Origin: Wuchereria bancrofti
Taxonomy: Eukaryota > Nematoda > Chromadorea > Rhabditida > Onchocercidae
Length of the DNA stretch: 64,000 nt
Reading direction: 5' to 3'
Assembly: GCA_005281725.1 (NCBI GenBank)
Contig: SSBO01000001.1
Span: forward strand, 6,184,399 to 6,248,398
The notes under the pieces are model-generated. The model had not been told where the DNA came from, did no database searches, and worked only from the letters and a program-made list of their open reading frames with translations. Below are positions 16,440-43,033 of the stretch, one piece after another. The translations under genes and the position numbers were made by a program. Each line of letters begins with the position of its first letter. Position 1 is the stretch's first letter.

Positions 16440-17395
16440 GCTTCTGATTTTTTTCTTTTAAAAGATGAAAACCTGCATTTATAAGACCGAACACCCCTAA
16501 TACCAAAATGATCCACTCCGAATGAGCTTCTCTCGTCTGTCAGAAATTCAGAAAAGACAGAAAACCGACCTTCAGTGAAGCAATCTTTCTGTATCATGGA
16601 GTCTGATTGGCAAAATTCTCCAGTCCTATCAATCGCGACAATGAAACGAACTTGATGCGCATGCTGAAATCTTAGGATTTGCGAGGCTTACGAGCAAAGA
16701 ACCCATTTCCAAACTTACGGGACGAATCGATTATTATTCAGTTCATCAAGTCGTCAATTGTTAATAAGCGCAAAGAGCTCATGTGAGCCAAACAAAATCG
16801 GCGTCAAGAATCAGAATATCCCAACATCAGCGACTTTTATCTCCACCTTCCATAATTTGTATTTAGAAATTTCATTTCGCATTTCTTCATCAATAAAGGC
16901 TAAAACTCTTGTGAATACAGTTTTTGCCATATAATTAAAACTTCTTAATGAATTTATTTGAAAACAAAACGAAAACCCTCAAAATACATTTGGAGATTAT
17001 CTCTCATACATAATGAATAATGGAGAGCGTGGCATGAAAACAAAGCATTTTGATTTAACTGAGTCGTTTGAAAAATACAGAAACTTTGAACTTTAATTCC
17101 ATATGAAATTTGATAAAACCAAGAAAATGTTAAAATTTTTACATTTAATGAGTGCAAAAAAAAAGAAATCTCACAATTGGTGATCATTTAGTGCAACACT
17201 ATGTAACTGACGAAACGTCAGAAGGTGCTGAGAGATTAATAGTCACCAAAATAACTGCCAAGGATAATAAAATAGGATTAAACTTTAAATTGTGAAACAT
17301 TGGTCGATATTTTTATCCGTGATTTAAACTTCAAAATTTACAAGAATTGCAAAAATACATGAGGATGAAAAATCCTTTAGTAAGTTCAACTGATT
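16440..17395. other. PRPF8-WDR48 intergenic gap
   Basis: Contains the PRPF8 3' flank and the WDR48 5' flank. 16480-16860 is less AT-rich than its surroundings and holds no frame I recognise. A GTAAGTTT donor-like site (minus, near 16714) might belong to a noncoding 5' exon of WDR48. Confidence 0.4.
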
Positions 17396-32074
<14,679 letters not shown>

Positions 32075-32183
32075 ATGCTTTCTAAGCACTTAAAGAGGAG
32101 TAGGGATGACCCTGTTCCGTCCGAGTTCAACTCCACTACAGAAACATTGGAAATACCAACTGAGCACGGAGCATGTCCACTTT
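32075..32183 (+). CDS. possible first exon, unidentified
   Basis: ATG at 32075 opens MLSKHLKRSRDDPV and runs about 36 codons to a canonical GTAAGC donor after TGT CCA CTT T. The segment ends in CPLC if read through. It uses codons broadly and lies divergently from PRPF8. No convincing second exon follows: the nearest donor-like sites sit in a duplicated stretch at 32411-32537. It could be chance. Confidence 0.2.
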
Positions 32184-32410
32184 GTAAGCACTTCATGTCT
32201 CATTGTCTTGATCTTGTTTGTTAAACTTTGAAAAGTTTAACAAATGTTGAAGTTGGAGAAAATCCCTCGAATTACTTCATTTTGACACCATTTTCTTCTC
32301 ACTCAGTAATTAATCCATGTACATGCTGTTCTCTGCTTATCTTTTTGAAAGGGAATGGAGTTGCGGTTCGTTTCACTATGTTGTATTACGTTTTAATTTT
32401 GATATATTTG

Positions 32411-32442
32411 TACGAATCAGGTGAGCTTTTATATCATTTAAC
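32411..32442. repeat. direct repeat, copy 1
   Basis: TACGAATCAGGTGAGCTTTT and the following ATATCATTTAAC recur at 32505-32537 with a few changes, about 94 bp apart. Both copies contain a strong AG|GTGAGC donor-like site. Confidence 0.8.
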
Positions 32443-32504
32443 TTATATGTAAACTATCACAGCAAATGAAGCAATAAAAAATAATCTCTACATTGCTTTG
32501 TATA

Positions 32505-32537
32505 CAGACGAACTAGGTGAGCTTTTATATCATCTAA
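32505..32537. repeat. direct repeat, copy 2
   Basis: Second copy (ACGAACTAGGTGAGCTTTTA then TATCATCTAAC). It is preceded by TTTGTATACAG, so it could form a tiny exon between an acceptor and the GTGAGC donor. Confidence 0.75.
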
Positions 32538-32994
32538 CAAGCAGTGCAAGGCTGTCTGTAGTACATTAAGAATGATTATTATACTAGTGATTTTAATTAG
32601 TTTACAGTTTGGTCAAAACATAATCCTTTAATCATGTTATCAGTCATTTTCACATTTCAGGAGCTGAATTAGTAAGCTATCCAATTGCCACAAATCGAAA
32701 TGGTGAATTTTAACAAATTGAAGATTAGCAGCCTGAAAATTGACATGTAATGACTATTATTGAACTACACAACTTATTTCTATTCCTAACTACTGCTGTC
32801 TCTTTGATATCCATGCATAAATAAACTATCCAGGAAACGATAAAATACATGTTGAACAAAACTTGTTGACGATAGATACAATTTTATTAAGAAATGAAGA
32901 TTTCTAAGTTATCTACATCACACAAAGGATCTGATGCAATGACGTTACCAAAAAATTAAATATGGTCTTGAATCGAAATTTTTAATTGACGAAA

Positions 32995-34092
32995 TCAGAA
33001 ATACTGATAACTTATAAAGACAGAAGAAAGTAGCAGGATGATATTACCAAAACGTTCCGAAAGACCATTTTGAAGGTTTTGTTCACAATACTGATGTAGT
33101 GACGTACAAAGTTCATCTAGCATTGCCCTCAGTGCACATTTGCTTCCCTGATTATTTCACTCACACATTGCTGTAACAAGTACTATCGAAAACACTTAAA
33201 GGGAAACTCAAAATTGAGAATGTAATGTTCATGATATGGAAAGACGAAAAGTCTCCATAATTTTGGGAGTTTTTAATTAGCAGCATGGAGTCGTCTCGAT
33301 GGATAAATAGTATTTTTTTTTTTTGAATTAGACTTTAAAAGGATAAGCTAAGTACAACTACATTATTTAATTTGTACTTGTTTTTAATTCTCCACGAGTT
33401 GTGCTTACTTCCTTTCCGTGAAAACAACGCTTTTAGTGCAGTAAATTCTTCCAACGACATTTTCATTGCAACCATATCGGTTCCACTATTTATGACATTA
33501 GCTGTTTCAGTAACAATTGATACATGCGGAAAAAACATGGCACAACAAATTAATGAAGTTATGTAGTTTATATGCTGTCTCGACGGACAAACTTATTGCA
33601 ATTATGACAGGAAAGAGAGAAAATTGAGATAGATTGAGATAGTCAGATAAATTTTCCTACGAAAATATTCTTCGTCACAAGAACTGTTCTGTGGCCTATA
33701 CCGAAAAATAGAATCATTTCATATAACTTTATTCTAGAATCTTAACATTTTTTCTCATATTTTGGAATGCCTTAATGAATTACAGTATTTAACAAAATAA
33801 GGAAGCTAAAGAACATTTGAAAATCAAATCTCACATTTAAACTCCTCGAAAAAAAGGAAAAACAAAAACATTATAGATTTATACATATGTTCCCCAAACG
33901 AGATTAAAAATACTTTCGTTTTATCGTGCTTGAAATCTCATTCTTATCTTCCCATTCCTTGCAATTTTTATCGACTGATAGAAATCCATCATTTTGCATT
34001 GCGATTATCCAATTTGGATAACCAATTTGCAATGTTATACAAGAAGAATCCAAAATCGTATGATACAACACATATTTTCTCAAAAATGTTAT
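32995..34092 (-). CDS. nuclear hormone receptor ligand-binding-domain exons (partial)
   Basis: Three minus-strand pieces resemble consecutive parts of a nuclear receptor LBD. 34092-33914 (after TTTTTTGCAG; ends GTATTT, phase 2) has ITFLRKYVLYHTILD...IIAMQNDGFLSVDK, like helix 3-5 with the following beta turn. About 33540-33409 (ends in a GTAAGC donor) has MSLEEFTALKALFSRKG, like helix 7-8. About 33150-32995 has KCALRAMLDELCTSLHQYCE...SERFGNIILLLSS, like helix 9-10, where RFG plus a Leu-rich stretch is typical. The order is correct. I could not join the pieces with consistent phases, and I see neither a C4 zinc-finger DNA-binding domain upstream nor a clear helix 12. It is either a real gene whose small exons I missed, a DBD-less receptor, or a decaying copy. 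Ligand and role are unknown. Confidence 0.5.
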
Positions 34093-37000
34093 CTGCAAAA
34101 AACGAGAATCAGAAAAAGACATTCTCCAAATGCTTTTTCCTCTCCGGCGTGTGAAATAAGTCCTTCACCAGCCTTAACTAATCCAGACACAATCTGGTCA
34201 AATTTATCGAAAGAATTATATGCTGACCCCAACTTCATAACCATTTATAGATCAACAAATGTGTGTCCGTATTGATTTGCGAAATATTTCTTCTTTGAAA
34301 GTCATAATTAACTTTGAAAACCTCTCAGAACATCGATTACGGGAAAAATAATTAGTTATTAGTGTAGTATGTAAATCACCATTTGTTCGTGGGTTCAAAT
34401 CTGTATTTTTGCTTTGAATAAATTTTGAAGTTATTTAGAAAGGCAATACAAAATTACAACATATGCTAGACAGAAAAGGAAAAATCACTCATCTGTTAAA
34501 ATCTTTGAGTTTTAGATACTGTTTAAAAAAGTATTATGAAACTAAGTTCATCCAAGGTCGTAAAAGCATTTGTTTAAATGAATGCTATAACCACAGTAAA
34601 TATTAGTTAGACCTCATTATATCTGTGAAAGTTCTTATATATGACTAAGACCTTTCCAATCTGTTGGTCGTTAACAAAACAGTATCCAACGACATTCGCC
34701 AATTTTCAGTTCTGCCATCAGTCGACGTATAATCTGCAAAAATTCAGAAATTTTTTATTGGTACTAGAGAAAATTCGACCAAAAATTTGTAAAAATAAGA
34801 AACAAAGCTATAATCACTATTCAGAATGCTAACTTCATTAAGCCATTCAGTATAGTAAAGCGTCCTTATCAGTGATAGTATAATAATAAGCTCCATATGA
34901 CTATGTTTAGATGTGATTCTTTAAGGAAGATTGAGATTTCCATAATCAATCCACTTTGGTATCAGTCGGTTTTAGGGTATTTGCTTATGGCTAGTCAGCA
35001 GCTCTCAAAGTCATTCTAGTTAGCTTTGAAATATTCAAAAATGTGTTTTGCTATTACTCACTGCCATTTGGCTGCACTTATATAAGTGATATATTTTAAG
35101 TCATCTGAACAAAATCAGGTCACTAGTTTTTATTTCAAATCGGGAAAAGTACTGAAAAATATTTACATCGCAATTAGTGTAAAGAAATATTTGATTGCTA
35201 TCTACTGCGTGATTATATTCGACAGCATCGTTGTTGTAAAGCATCAATAACATGTAATCATTTCCGGATTACACAAATCGCATCAGTAACACTTATGGGA
35301 AGAATAATTCATTTAATAAAAGGCAAATTAGAGATTTAATGCAACACAATCATTTTCTCATTATACTATCAATGTGCAATATATAAACGTCCTTCATTAT
35401 ATCAGTCTTGCATTTTTTATCTCCTAAATTATAATCTACTCTGGTTGTATTCTTACAGCACTTCAAATATAATATAAAGGAATATTTCCACTGTATATGA
35501 TATAAACAGCGATAAAAGGTAGGCTTTCTCAGTTAAAAAGAGATTTGAAAACACTTGAAATCTGAATAGTTGGAAGTAGTCAAAAAACACAAAACCATAA
35601 AATACGGTAAGAAAAAAACTGATAACATTTTAACAAACAAATTTAATTTGATAATATTAAACGACAACAGTGATTTGTTGTGATATCATAATGGTGTCAG
35701 ACCATTTCAATTTCTTTCCATATTAATTTTTTTATAGAAGTAATTTTTTCTGCGCTTTTCATTACGGATATTGTAAAAAACATTTTCCATAAAAAAAAAA
35801 AAAAAATATAGAGATATTTCGAAAGCCGACATCGTTGTGTAGTAAATTAATGGTCAGTAAAGGTGAAGAAGAAATCAGATGTGCATGTATTTGAAAATCT
35901 GATCGTTGAATGAATCTCTTCAGTTTTGGCTATTAGTGGTTCGGGATGAGCAACAAGTGGAAATTTACCAGTCTTGTTTAGAGGAATGTCATATTAAAGT
36001 GGTATTGATAAAGGAGACAAAATATTAAGTAGCAGTGACAGTGATGGAAAGAACAATGTCCGAACTGAGCAGAATGATTAAGAAATATCTTGTCCCAACC
36101 GTTCGTTAAATTGTTCGTTTCTCCTGAGGTCCAATTTTGTAATGAACGAGCGTTTTATTTTTGAACTTTTCAAGTTGAATAACTAAATATTTTGTGGTTT
36201 CATCAATTCGAAAAATTAAAAGAACAGTTGATGAGGTTTAATGGGAAAATTTTTAAGAGACAATTATAAGAGTGCAAGTTGTCTAATATGACCTTTCTTC
36301 TAAAGCAGTAAATTAATGACAAGGATATATTTTTGTCTTGATATCAGTCATACGCAAACAAATCTTTCCAACCTACAGTGAGAATAGAAGTGGCGGTGAT
36401 ATCTATCAAGATTTCGCATGATGGAGTAAATAGTCGAAATGTTGCAGGAATTATAAACTCTAATTCTCTTGCAGTTCTTAAAAAAAAAAATAAAAAATAT
36501 TTGAAAAGAGGCTTACATTTTTCTCATTCCCAGTAAGTAGCATTTTCGTAGACGCACGCTTGACATATTTGACGTATGGTTGTAAGTAAATTATCGGTTA
36601 TTACGCATGTACTCCCTCATTGTATTTTATTATTCTTCATAAAGAAATGGATCTTGAGAGACCGATATTTCCAAATTAGAAATCATTTTTGTATTTTTTG
36701 GCATATAAGTGAAATGGAAGAAATGAATTGTACTTATATAATCTGAACAGGTATTTCCAAAAAACGATCTTGAGAAAGTATTCAAAAAAGAGTTCCCAAT
36801 CTGAACAGTTATTTTCAATGGTGTTTCACTTAAATAAGCATTTTAACACATGAAATAGATTGAAAATAAATGAAGAAACATATAATAATGGATGATAAAC
36901 TTATTCAATTCAGTTTTGCAACTGAACACTTTCCAGTGCACAATGGTACGGCCCTGCTTCATCACTTGTTGGAAAAAAACTAAATCATAAAAAAATAAAA

Positions 37001-38559
37001 ATAAAGATTGTATTATCCATAATACCTTCTTTAAAATAAAATTGAACATTCTTTAAAGAAATATAAAACTGTTTCAAATTGCATCTCATGAAGCAATCAT
37101 TGTTCCAACACTCATCTTCCCATTGTAGCTGAACCTATCTGCTTGTCTAGAAATTTTCAACTGTTAATAAAGGGTACGTGCATTGTTTAATATATTAGAA
37201 ATTACTTTTTTGTCAAACCGAAATTGAAATATTGAAAAGGTTTATAATTATTCTTATGAGAAACTAATTTAAGAGTTATTCTTATAATAAAGGTTTCCTA
37301 ATTTAATAGTTATTCTTATAACATTAATTCTTATGAAAAACTGACAATATTAAACCCATCTCTTATTATATAGAGAGTAACGATCATCCGATGGTCCCTT
37401 AACAAAGACCTACTACAATTTTTCGACATGATTGTGCTTCAAAATGATAACCAGTCGTCCTTGTTAAACAAAAACAAATGTGACAACTGCATTGTTTGTA
37501 CCTGTGATCAGGAATTCTGAAATCGTAATTTTAATCAAGAGTAGATTTTGTGACAACTTGGGATAGTTATGATTTAGATTCGATTCATTTTCAGGTCGAA
37601 GAAAAGCAAGGAAAAGTGAAGAAGGAAAAAAATGTTGCCTACAGGTGTATAATAATTTTATTCATTATTAATTACATATACAAAATATCTAGGTAAACAG
37701 ATGTGCTACGAGCTGCCACATAATAATTCATCGATAGAAAAAAGCCCAATGAATCATTACGCATGGCGGTTGATTTGAAGAAAATTATTTTGTTGTCAAT
37801 TATTGAGATATGTGATAAAACATCATTTTCTCAACCTCCTCCAGAGGATGAAATTCGAAACTTGTTTTAAACTGCAAACTGTAAGAAAATCAAAGATCTA
37901 GAGATAATCGATTAAAAATTACATTTTGAATGTAACATTAGAGACGTAGATGAGAAGCAGAAAGTAGTTCTAGATCAAGCACAGGTATTTTATATGAAAA
38001 GTGTAGTCACTTACAAACACCTTTTCACGTCATTAGTTGACCCAATTCTTGCCTTTTCGCTTTTAACATTTAACAGTTGCAAAAAGAAAATAAATAAAGT
38101 AATTTATACTCTGAGCAGCAGTGTTCATGAAGATGATTTCAAATATTAACAGAAGAAACAAGAACAGATGCTGTCAGTCCAAGAAAGCGAAAAATGATAA
38201 GAGATATAATCTCAACGTGACTAATACTGAATAGCAAAAGACAACTGTTTATGGTTCAATTAGAAATGATTACGGCACAAAACAAAAGCAGTGAACACAA
38301 CAAACAAAAATATTAAACACTTTTTTTTGCCCAAAGTTTAGAAAATTTGACTGGCAGTAAATTTTAGAAAATAATTTAAACAATAGTTAACTTCCTAAAA
38401 TTCAGCGATTTATTTGCAAATCAAATAAATTCCGCTTATCTTCAAATAAAAAAATTTACGATGTATTCCTTTATCTCTGATCAATTTCACGAATAGAGAA
38501 ATGAAAATAAGATCAATACAATGAAAACAGATGTATAATAGGAAAGTAAAAAACAACTG
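34093..38559. other. intergenic, no supported gene
   Basis: AT-rich throughout. A short open minus stretch at 34238-34095 could be an upstream exon of the receptor-like gene, but its frames conflict. Tandem motifs such as GTTATTCTTATAA occur near 37240-37340. I see no tRNA, rRNA or conserved coding frame. Confidence 0.45.
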
Positions 38560-40505
38560 TCAATCATCTCTACTTTTCGGTTTTCCTTCTTCGAGCACTC
38601 TCTCTTTGAATTTAGCCATCTGATAGTACGATATTTTCCGGATCACCAGGAAGCCAGCAATAATCTAAAGCCCAGTCATTTAAGATCTTGTAAAAATTGT
38701 GTAGGGTCAATATATAAATTTTTAAACACTTTAGAAAGTTGCTCTTCCTTCCTATCAACAATCTTCTCTATGTCTTTTTCAGTACCCCTACAATTGAATA
38801 ATTGGTCCCGAATGAAAGGGCAAAATTGATAAAAGTACCTCTATCAATAAAAAAACGCCATGGTAGAGACACAAAATTCTCTCTAAAGGTAGTGGAATAT
38901 TAATATTTAAAACAGAAAATGCTGTAATTGGTACTTGCAAAATTACACTTGTTACCCAGAAACCGGATAGAGCGGATATCTGAAATGATGACAAAGCTTT
39001 TAATTCATGCTTCAGTTCATTTCTTGCTGGTTAATCTCAAGTTTGATATTCCTGACTTAACATACCGTACTTTAAAGTTTTATATGCAACGTTCTCTTCC
39101 ATAAAAGTTTGACAGCAAGCTTGCATTGAAGGTAGTTCGGAAAAGAGAAATCAAATGTTATGCAAATTGTACAAGTGTCTGCAGAATTTAAAATAATTCG
39201 CATACTATACTCACCTTTTCATTCAAATTGCCGTAGTACCCAAGAAACAACCGAATAAACTCAACTAAAATTGTTATGAAAAATAAGGTCAACAGTATAA
39301 CCACATGAGTCATAGACAAATAATCCATCTGCAATACACTCTAATATAACTACAATACAGTCACAAAAAGTTGAGACTGCACTCCTGAACCAGTCTGGTT
39401 ACTCGTTTTTTGCTAACAAGCAGGCATACTGTTAGGATCATAATAATAACAAATTACGAAATAACTTCGAAATGATTTTATCAATTTATACTTTAGTCTC
39501 GCTTTCATTTTTGATTATAAAGGTAGAGAGAAACCATCTGATTTACGGTCTTTTATCGAATACAGCTTTGAGTTTCGCGCCTTTTACTTTAATCTTTACT
39601 AATAAATTCATCATTTTTGACTGATGAATGGATATTACGGAAGAGAATTGCGCTTTTACTATATCAGATGTTAGCACATAACTTCAATGTTTTAAAACCG
39701 CCCTTATGCTTTTACCATACAATCAAGACAATAGTTTAGTAGTAAAAATTAATAACATAACACAAAGACTTATTCAACAGTAAATTACTCAATTTCCGTT
39801 TTGCATCAATATTTTACATTTGCTTGGAGGCAAGCAACTCTCCCGTAGATAAAAAAGGATCTTTTTGTAAAAAAATTTTGCAAAAAAAAATGAATAATGG
39901 CTAAAAATAAAGGGTCTGAGATCTTGATATTAAAAAAAATTTAGTAGTAAAATTTAATAGCATAATAGAAAGACTTATTCAATAGTAAATTAAATTTTGT
40001 TACCTTACTGACGAGGCCAACAATCAACCCAGTGGCCCAAAATGGGGCCAAGCAAACGTTATAATGTAGGGTAATTTGTAACGGTAAATTTGATAAAACT
40101 TCTGAAAGTTAAACCTTTTCAGTGTTTGCAAAAATGGTTACTATGAAGATATCTGTTAAAGATATTACATATGTACCATTTATCCCTTACCAACTTCTGC
40201 TTGTTCGCCTAGTTTTTTCGCCGCTCTCATCTGTGCTTTAATTCCTGTAAAACCTTAGAATTTCTCTCGAAACTAAGAAAGTTGTCTATCTTGAATTCAT
40301 CAGACCACACATGTTATAAATTAGATATAAACAAATTGACTTAAAAATAAACCAACTTCTACTGCTTAAGAAGTTCGCTAATGGTAATTCTGTCTGACTC
40401 AAAAAAAAAGAAAATATTTGACAGCTTATCTTATTTCCCTTTGAATTAAAGACTAGAAATAAGTGAAAATAAGAACTGCAAGGAGTGCCCACCTAAAGTT
40501 GCCAT
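38560..40505 (-). CDS. TMEM17: TMEM17, ciliary transition-zone membrane protein
   Basis: Six exons (minus): 40505-40493, 40244-40191, 40101-40004, 39328-39215, 38979-38839, 38664-38560. They total 525 bp and 174 residues (human TMEM17 198), with all phases consistent. Four hydrophobic segments are visible: LAPFWATGLIVGLV, THVVILLTLFFITILVEFIR, GFWVTSVILQVPITAFSVL and CLYHGVFLLIE continuing into IIAGFLVIRK. The family signature EFIRLFLGYYGNLNEK followed by LSGFW matches human RLYLGY.GNLQEK..ELAGFW, and the last exon (FLVIRKISYYQMAKF) matches FLTLRKMVNQLAVRF. By family knowledge TMEM17 belongs to the MKS/B9 module that gates membrane proteins at the ciliary base; nematodes use it in sensory cilia. 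The first exon encodes only four and a third codons. The gene is head to head with SMNDC1. Confidence 0.92.
39735..39787. repeat. 53-bp direct repeat in TMEM17 intron, copy 1
   Basis: Matches 39940-39992 with about seven substitutions (TTTAGTAGTAAAA start, AGTAAATTA end); the spacing is 205 bp. Confidence 0.85.
39940..39992. repeat. 53-bp direct repeat in TMEM17 intron, copy 2
   Basis: Second copy, ending 11 bp from the donor side of exon 3 (exon 3 ends at 40004). Confidence 0.85.
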
Positions 40506-40971
40506 GGTGACATCAACGGTAGATCTTGCGGCGACACTGCCCCACCTTCAACAACAGTCACTGAGAAACCATCACTTCATGGAAAATATGTGAAGACTAA
40601 ATTTATGTAACTTGTACAACAAAATATGGAAATTGAAGAACTAGTTGATTGTAAAGGTAATAAACGCAACGAAAAGTCCATCATATTACTAGAATCTCCC
40701 AAAGCCTGAAGTTTACTCCGCAATCTTCGATCTGATTTTTTGGCTACTTGTCCCCTGTCCTATCTTTAGTAATGAGTGGTCTAAGAGAAGCTGTCAGGGT
40801 GGTGAGTGGAGTAACAAATACTAAATGGTGCACATCGTATAGGATGAAGTACTGGAGCTTTGTTAGAGAGAGACCAGAGATTGGTCTGTGATGTTGTCAA
40901 AAATAAACTGAGTTAATTAAAAGGTGTGATGTAAGTAGTCATGTCTGTGTGTTGTTTTCAGTTTATAGCGA
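40506..40971. promoter_or_regulatory. shared TMEM17-SMNDC1 5' region
   Basis: 466 bp between the two divergent start codons, so the region probably serves both genes. On the SMNDC1 side GTTGTTTTCAG ends at 40961, 10 nt before the ATG, and is a good SL trans-splice acceptor. I did not find an X-box (RFX site) for the cilium gene by eye. Confidence 0.5.
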
Positions 40972-43033
40972 ATGAATACAGTGGAAGACCTCGGAAGTTA
41001 TAAGCTTCAGCTTCAACAGGTCCGCTTACTGCTTTTCTTCAGTTTCATCCCGCATTTTTATGAGTTTATTTGGATAGACAGTAATCTGCATTTGTTTACA
41101 TATCTATAAAATTAGACCGTATTATTGTTTTTGATTGTTACTGAAAGTTTAGTGGTAGCATTATAGACAAATCTGTTTAATTTCATTATTTGAAATTCCA
41201 GTTGTGATCGATCATGATTGTAGATTTTTTCAGGTGGAAGCAGCACTGCTAACTGAACCAGATAACGATGAGCTATCAAAGTTGAAAGTTGACTTGCAGG
41301 AAATTATTGCGCTTCAAGAAGAACTAATATCACCAACAGTCGAACAACCAAGCAGTACGACTTCTGACGATGCTACAAAAAATCCTTGGAAGGTGAAGCT
41401 ATTTTATTCTGTATTTATTTTTCAAAATATAATTTTATTTTGATATTTTACTTCTTTCAGTATAATCAATTAGGCAAAGTAAAGGGCCTTCCGCACTGCT
41501 TTCGCGGAGGTGCAGTTTTAAACTATAAGCAAAATAAATCGCATAAACTTTTTTGTTCTGACAGGTGGGAGATCAATGCATGGCTCCATCTTCGAATGGA
41601 CAAAAATATTTAGCAATAATTGATGGGTTTGCACAAGATAATGTTGCTGTTACACTCGTCGGTAAGCTTTCAATTTTAGTTTTTTTTGTGAAAAAAATCT
41701 TTCAAAGCTTGTTATTTGTACTTTTTTATTTGTATTTACATATATACACTAATATTTAAAATATATACAAATATTTGACGTTTAGTGTTTGGAAAAGAGA
41801 TGCAAGATTCATAATTGAAATGAGCTTTTAATCTGTTGGTTTCTTTTTCTTATGTTTTGTGTGTGGATTTCCTCTAGTACTTTTAAAGTCTTTCTCCCGA
41901 CTGGGATCGAATTTTTGTTATAAGAATAGTATTAATTTTTTTTCTCGGTCATGCTTTCAGCAGAACAAGCAAATCTTTCCTATGTTTGCTTTAGAAATGA
42001 TAAAATAGTTATGGATGATGTTTTGTATTTAGGTAAAGGTACTAAAGCTATGGTTAACGTGAGTAATTTAAGTGCAGTTCCGAAAGATGACGGGAAAATG
42101 TACGTTTGGGAAAAATCAACCAAAAGCATGCGTCATCGCAAAAGCGAATGGCAGGTAAAACACAGACATTAATTTTAATTAGAATTCATAAGTTTGCATC
42201 AAAACATAATTTATTCGTTTTAATAAGCTATTGATTTAACAATAACAATGAAACCTCAGCGAGATACCCATAAGTGTGACATAAGATAATTTGACTTCTC
42301 ATTGCACCAGTACTGTAAAGGTTGGATTTATCAAATGGAAGTGTTTCATTAATTCAAATAGTGCAGTTTTGGTTTTGCTACTTTTTCTCGATTTTATTAG
42401 TTTATTTTGAAGAACTGTTTATTTACAGATGGAGCGTGAAAGACGGCGACTACGAGCACTCAAAAAAGAGCACCGAAAAAAGGAACTAGAAGAAGCAAAG
42501 GAGGATGAGAAGAGGAAGTGGCTTTCTTTTAATGCAAAAGCAGCAAGTCGAAGCATGAAAGTAACTCTTGGAATTGGTCTTTTTTAAATTTTGAAATGGT
42601 TGTGGTGTCTTCTTCACTCGAATTTCCACATATAATATGAAGGGAATGGATAAAAGAGACAAAACAAAATAAACGTGTTTTAAACATGAATCAGAATGGA
42701 TTAGAATATTGTACTTAGTGTAAGCCAAACAATTTTTTTGTTCGAATAGTTTCTAAAATTACACGTAGCAGGTGACTGCGAGAATGAAACTTTGGCTTAT
42801 TTTGTTTACATCCAAATTATTACCTTAGTCATAGCTATATTTTTCTTAACGGTTATACGGACATTTTGAGCTATTAAGGATGACTACTTTAGGGATTTAA
42901 ACGACCTACAGCATCCGGGTCAGCTCCAGATGGACCAGCTTGGGGCATTACTTCACAGACGAGGATATCATCACGACAAGATCTCGGTGCCTTCAAATCA
43001 ACACAACGTGGAAATATGGATTCATTGTTTTAA
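40972..43033 (+). CDS. SMNDC1: SMNDC1 / SPF30, Tudor-domain splicing factor
   Basis: Six exons: 40972-41019, 41234-41392, 41565-41661, 41961-42154, 42429-42560, 42893-43033. They total 771 bp and 256 residues (human 238). Landmarks are an N-terminal coiled part (LGSYKLQLQQVEAALL, LSKLKVDLQEIIALQEELIS), the Tudor entry WKVGDQCMAPSSNGQKYLA, a basic helical part (MERERRRLRALKKEHRKKE) ending KWLSFNAKA, and a C-terminal tail GFKRPTASGSAPDG. By family knowledge SPF30 binds symmetric dimethylarginine of Sm proteins through its Tudor domain and is needed for U4/U6.U5 tri-snRNP joining. Here the second half of the Tudor domain lacks the usual GYGN turn: exon 3 ends in VAVTLV and exon 4 continues with a roughly ten-residue insertion before FRNDKIVMDDVLYL. 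The start of exon 4 is therefore the least certain junction. Confidence 0.9.

Noticed and set aside
34360..34430. tRNA-like B box (GGGTTCAAATCT)
   Set aside because: No A box, acceptor stem or anticodon arm could be placed around it.
38676..38839. Frameshifted TMEM17 C-terminus reading GTEKDIEKIVDRKEEQLSK
   Set aside because: It needs a one-base indel. The GT-AG intron 38838-38665 instead joins, in phase, to an exon whose FLVIRKISYYQMAKF matches the family C-terminus.
41455..41564. Possible extra SMNDC1 exon after TTCTTTCAG
   Set aside because: Exons 2 and 3 join in phase exactly at the conserved WKVGD motif without it.
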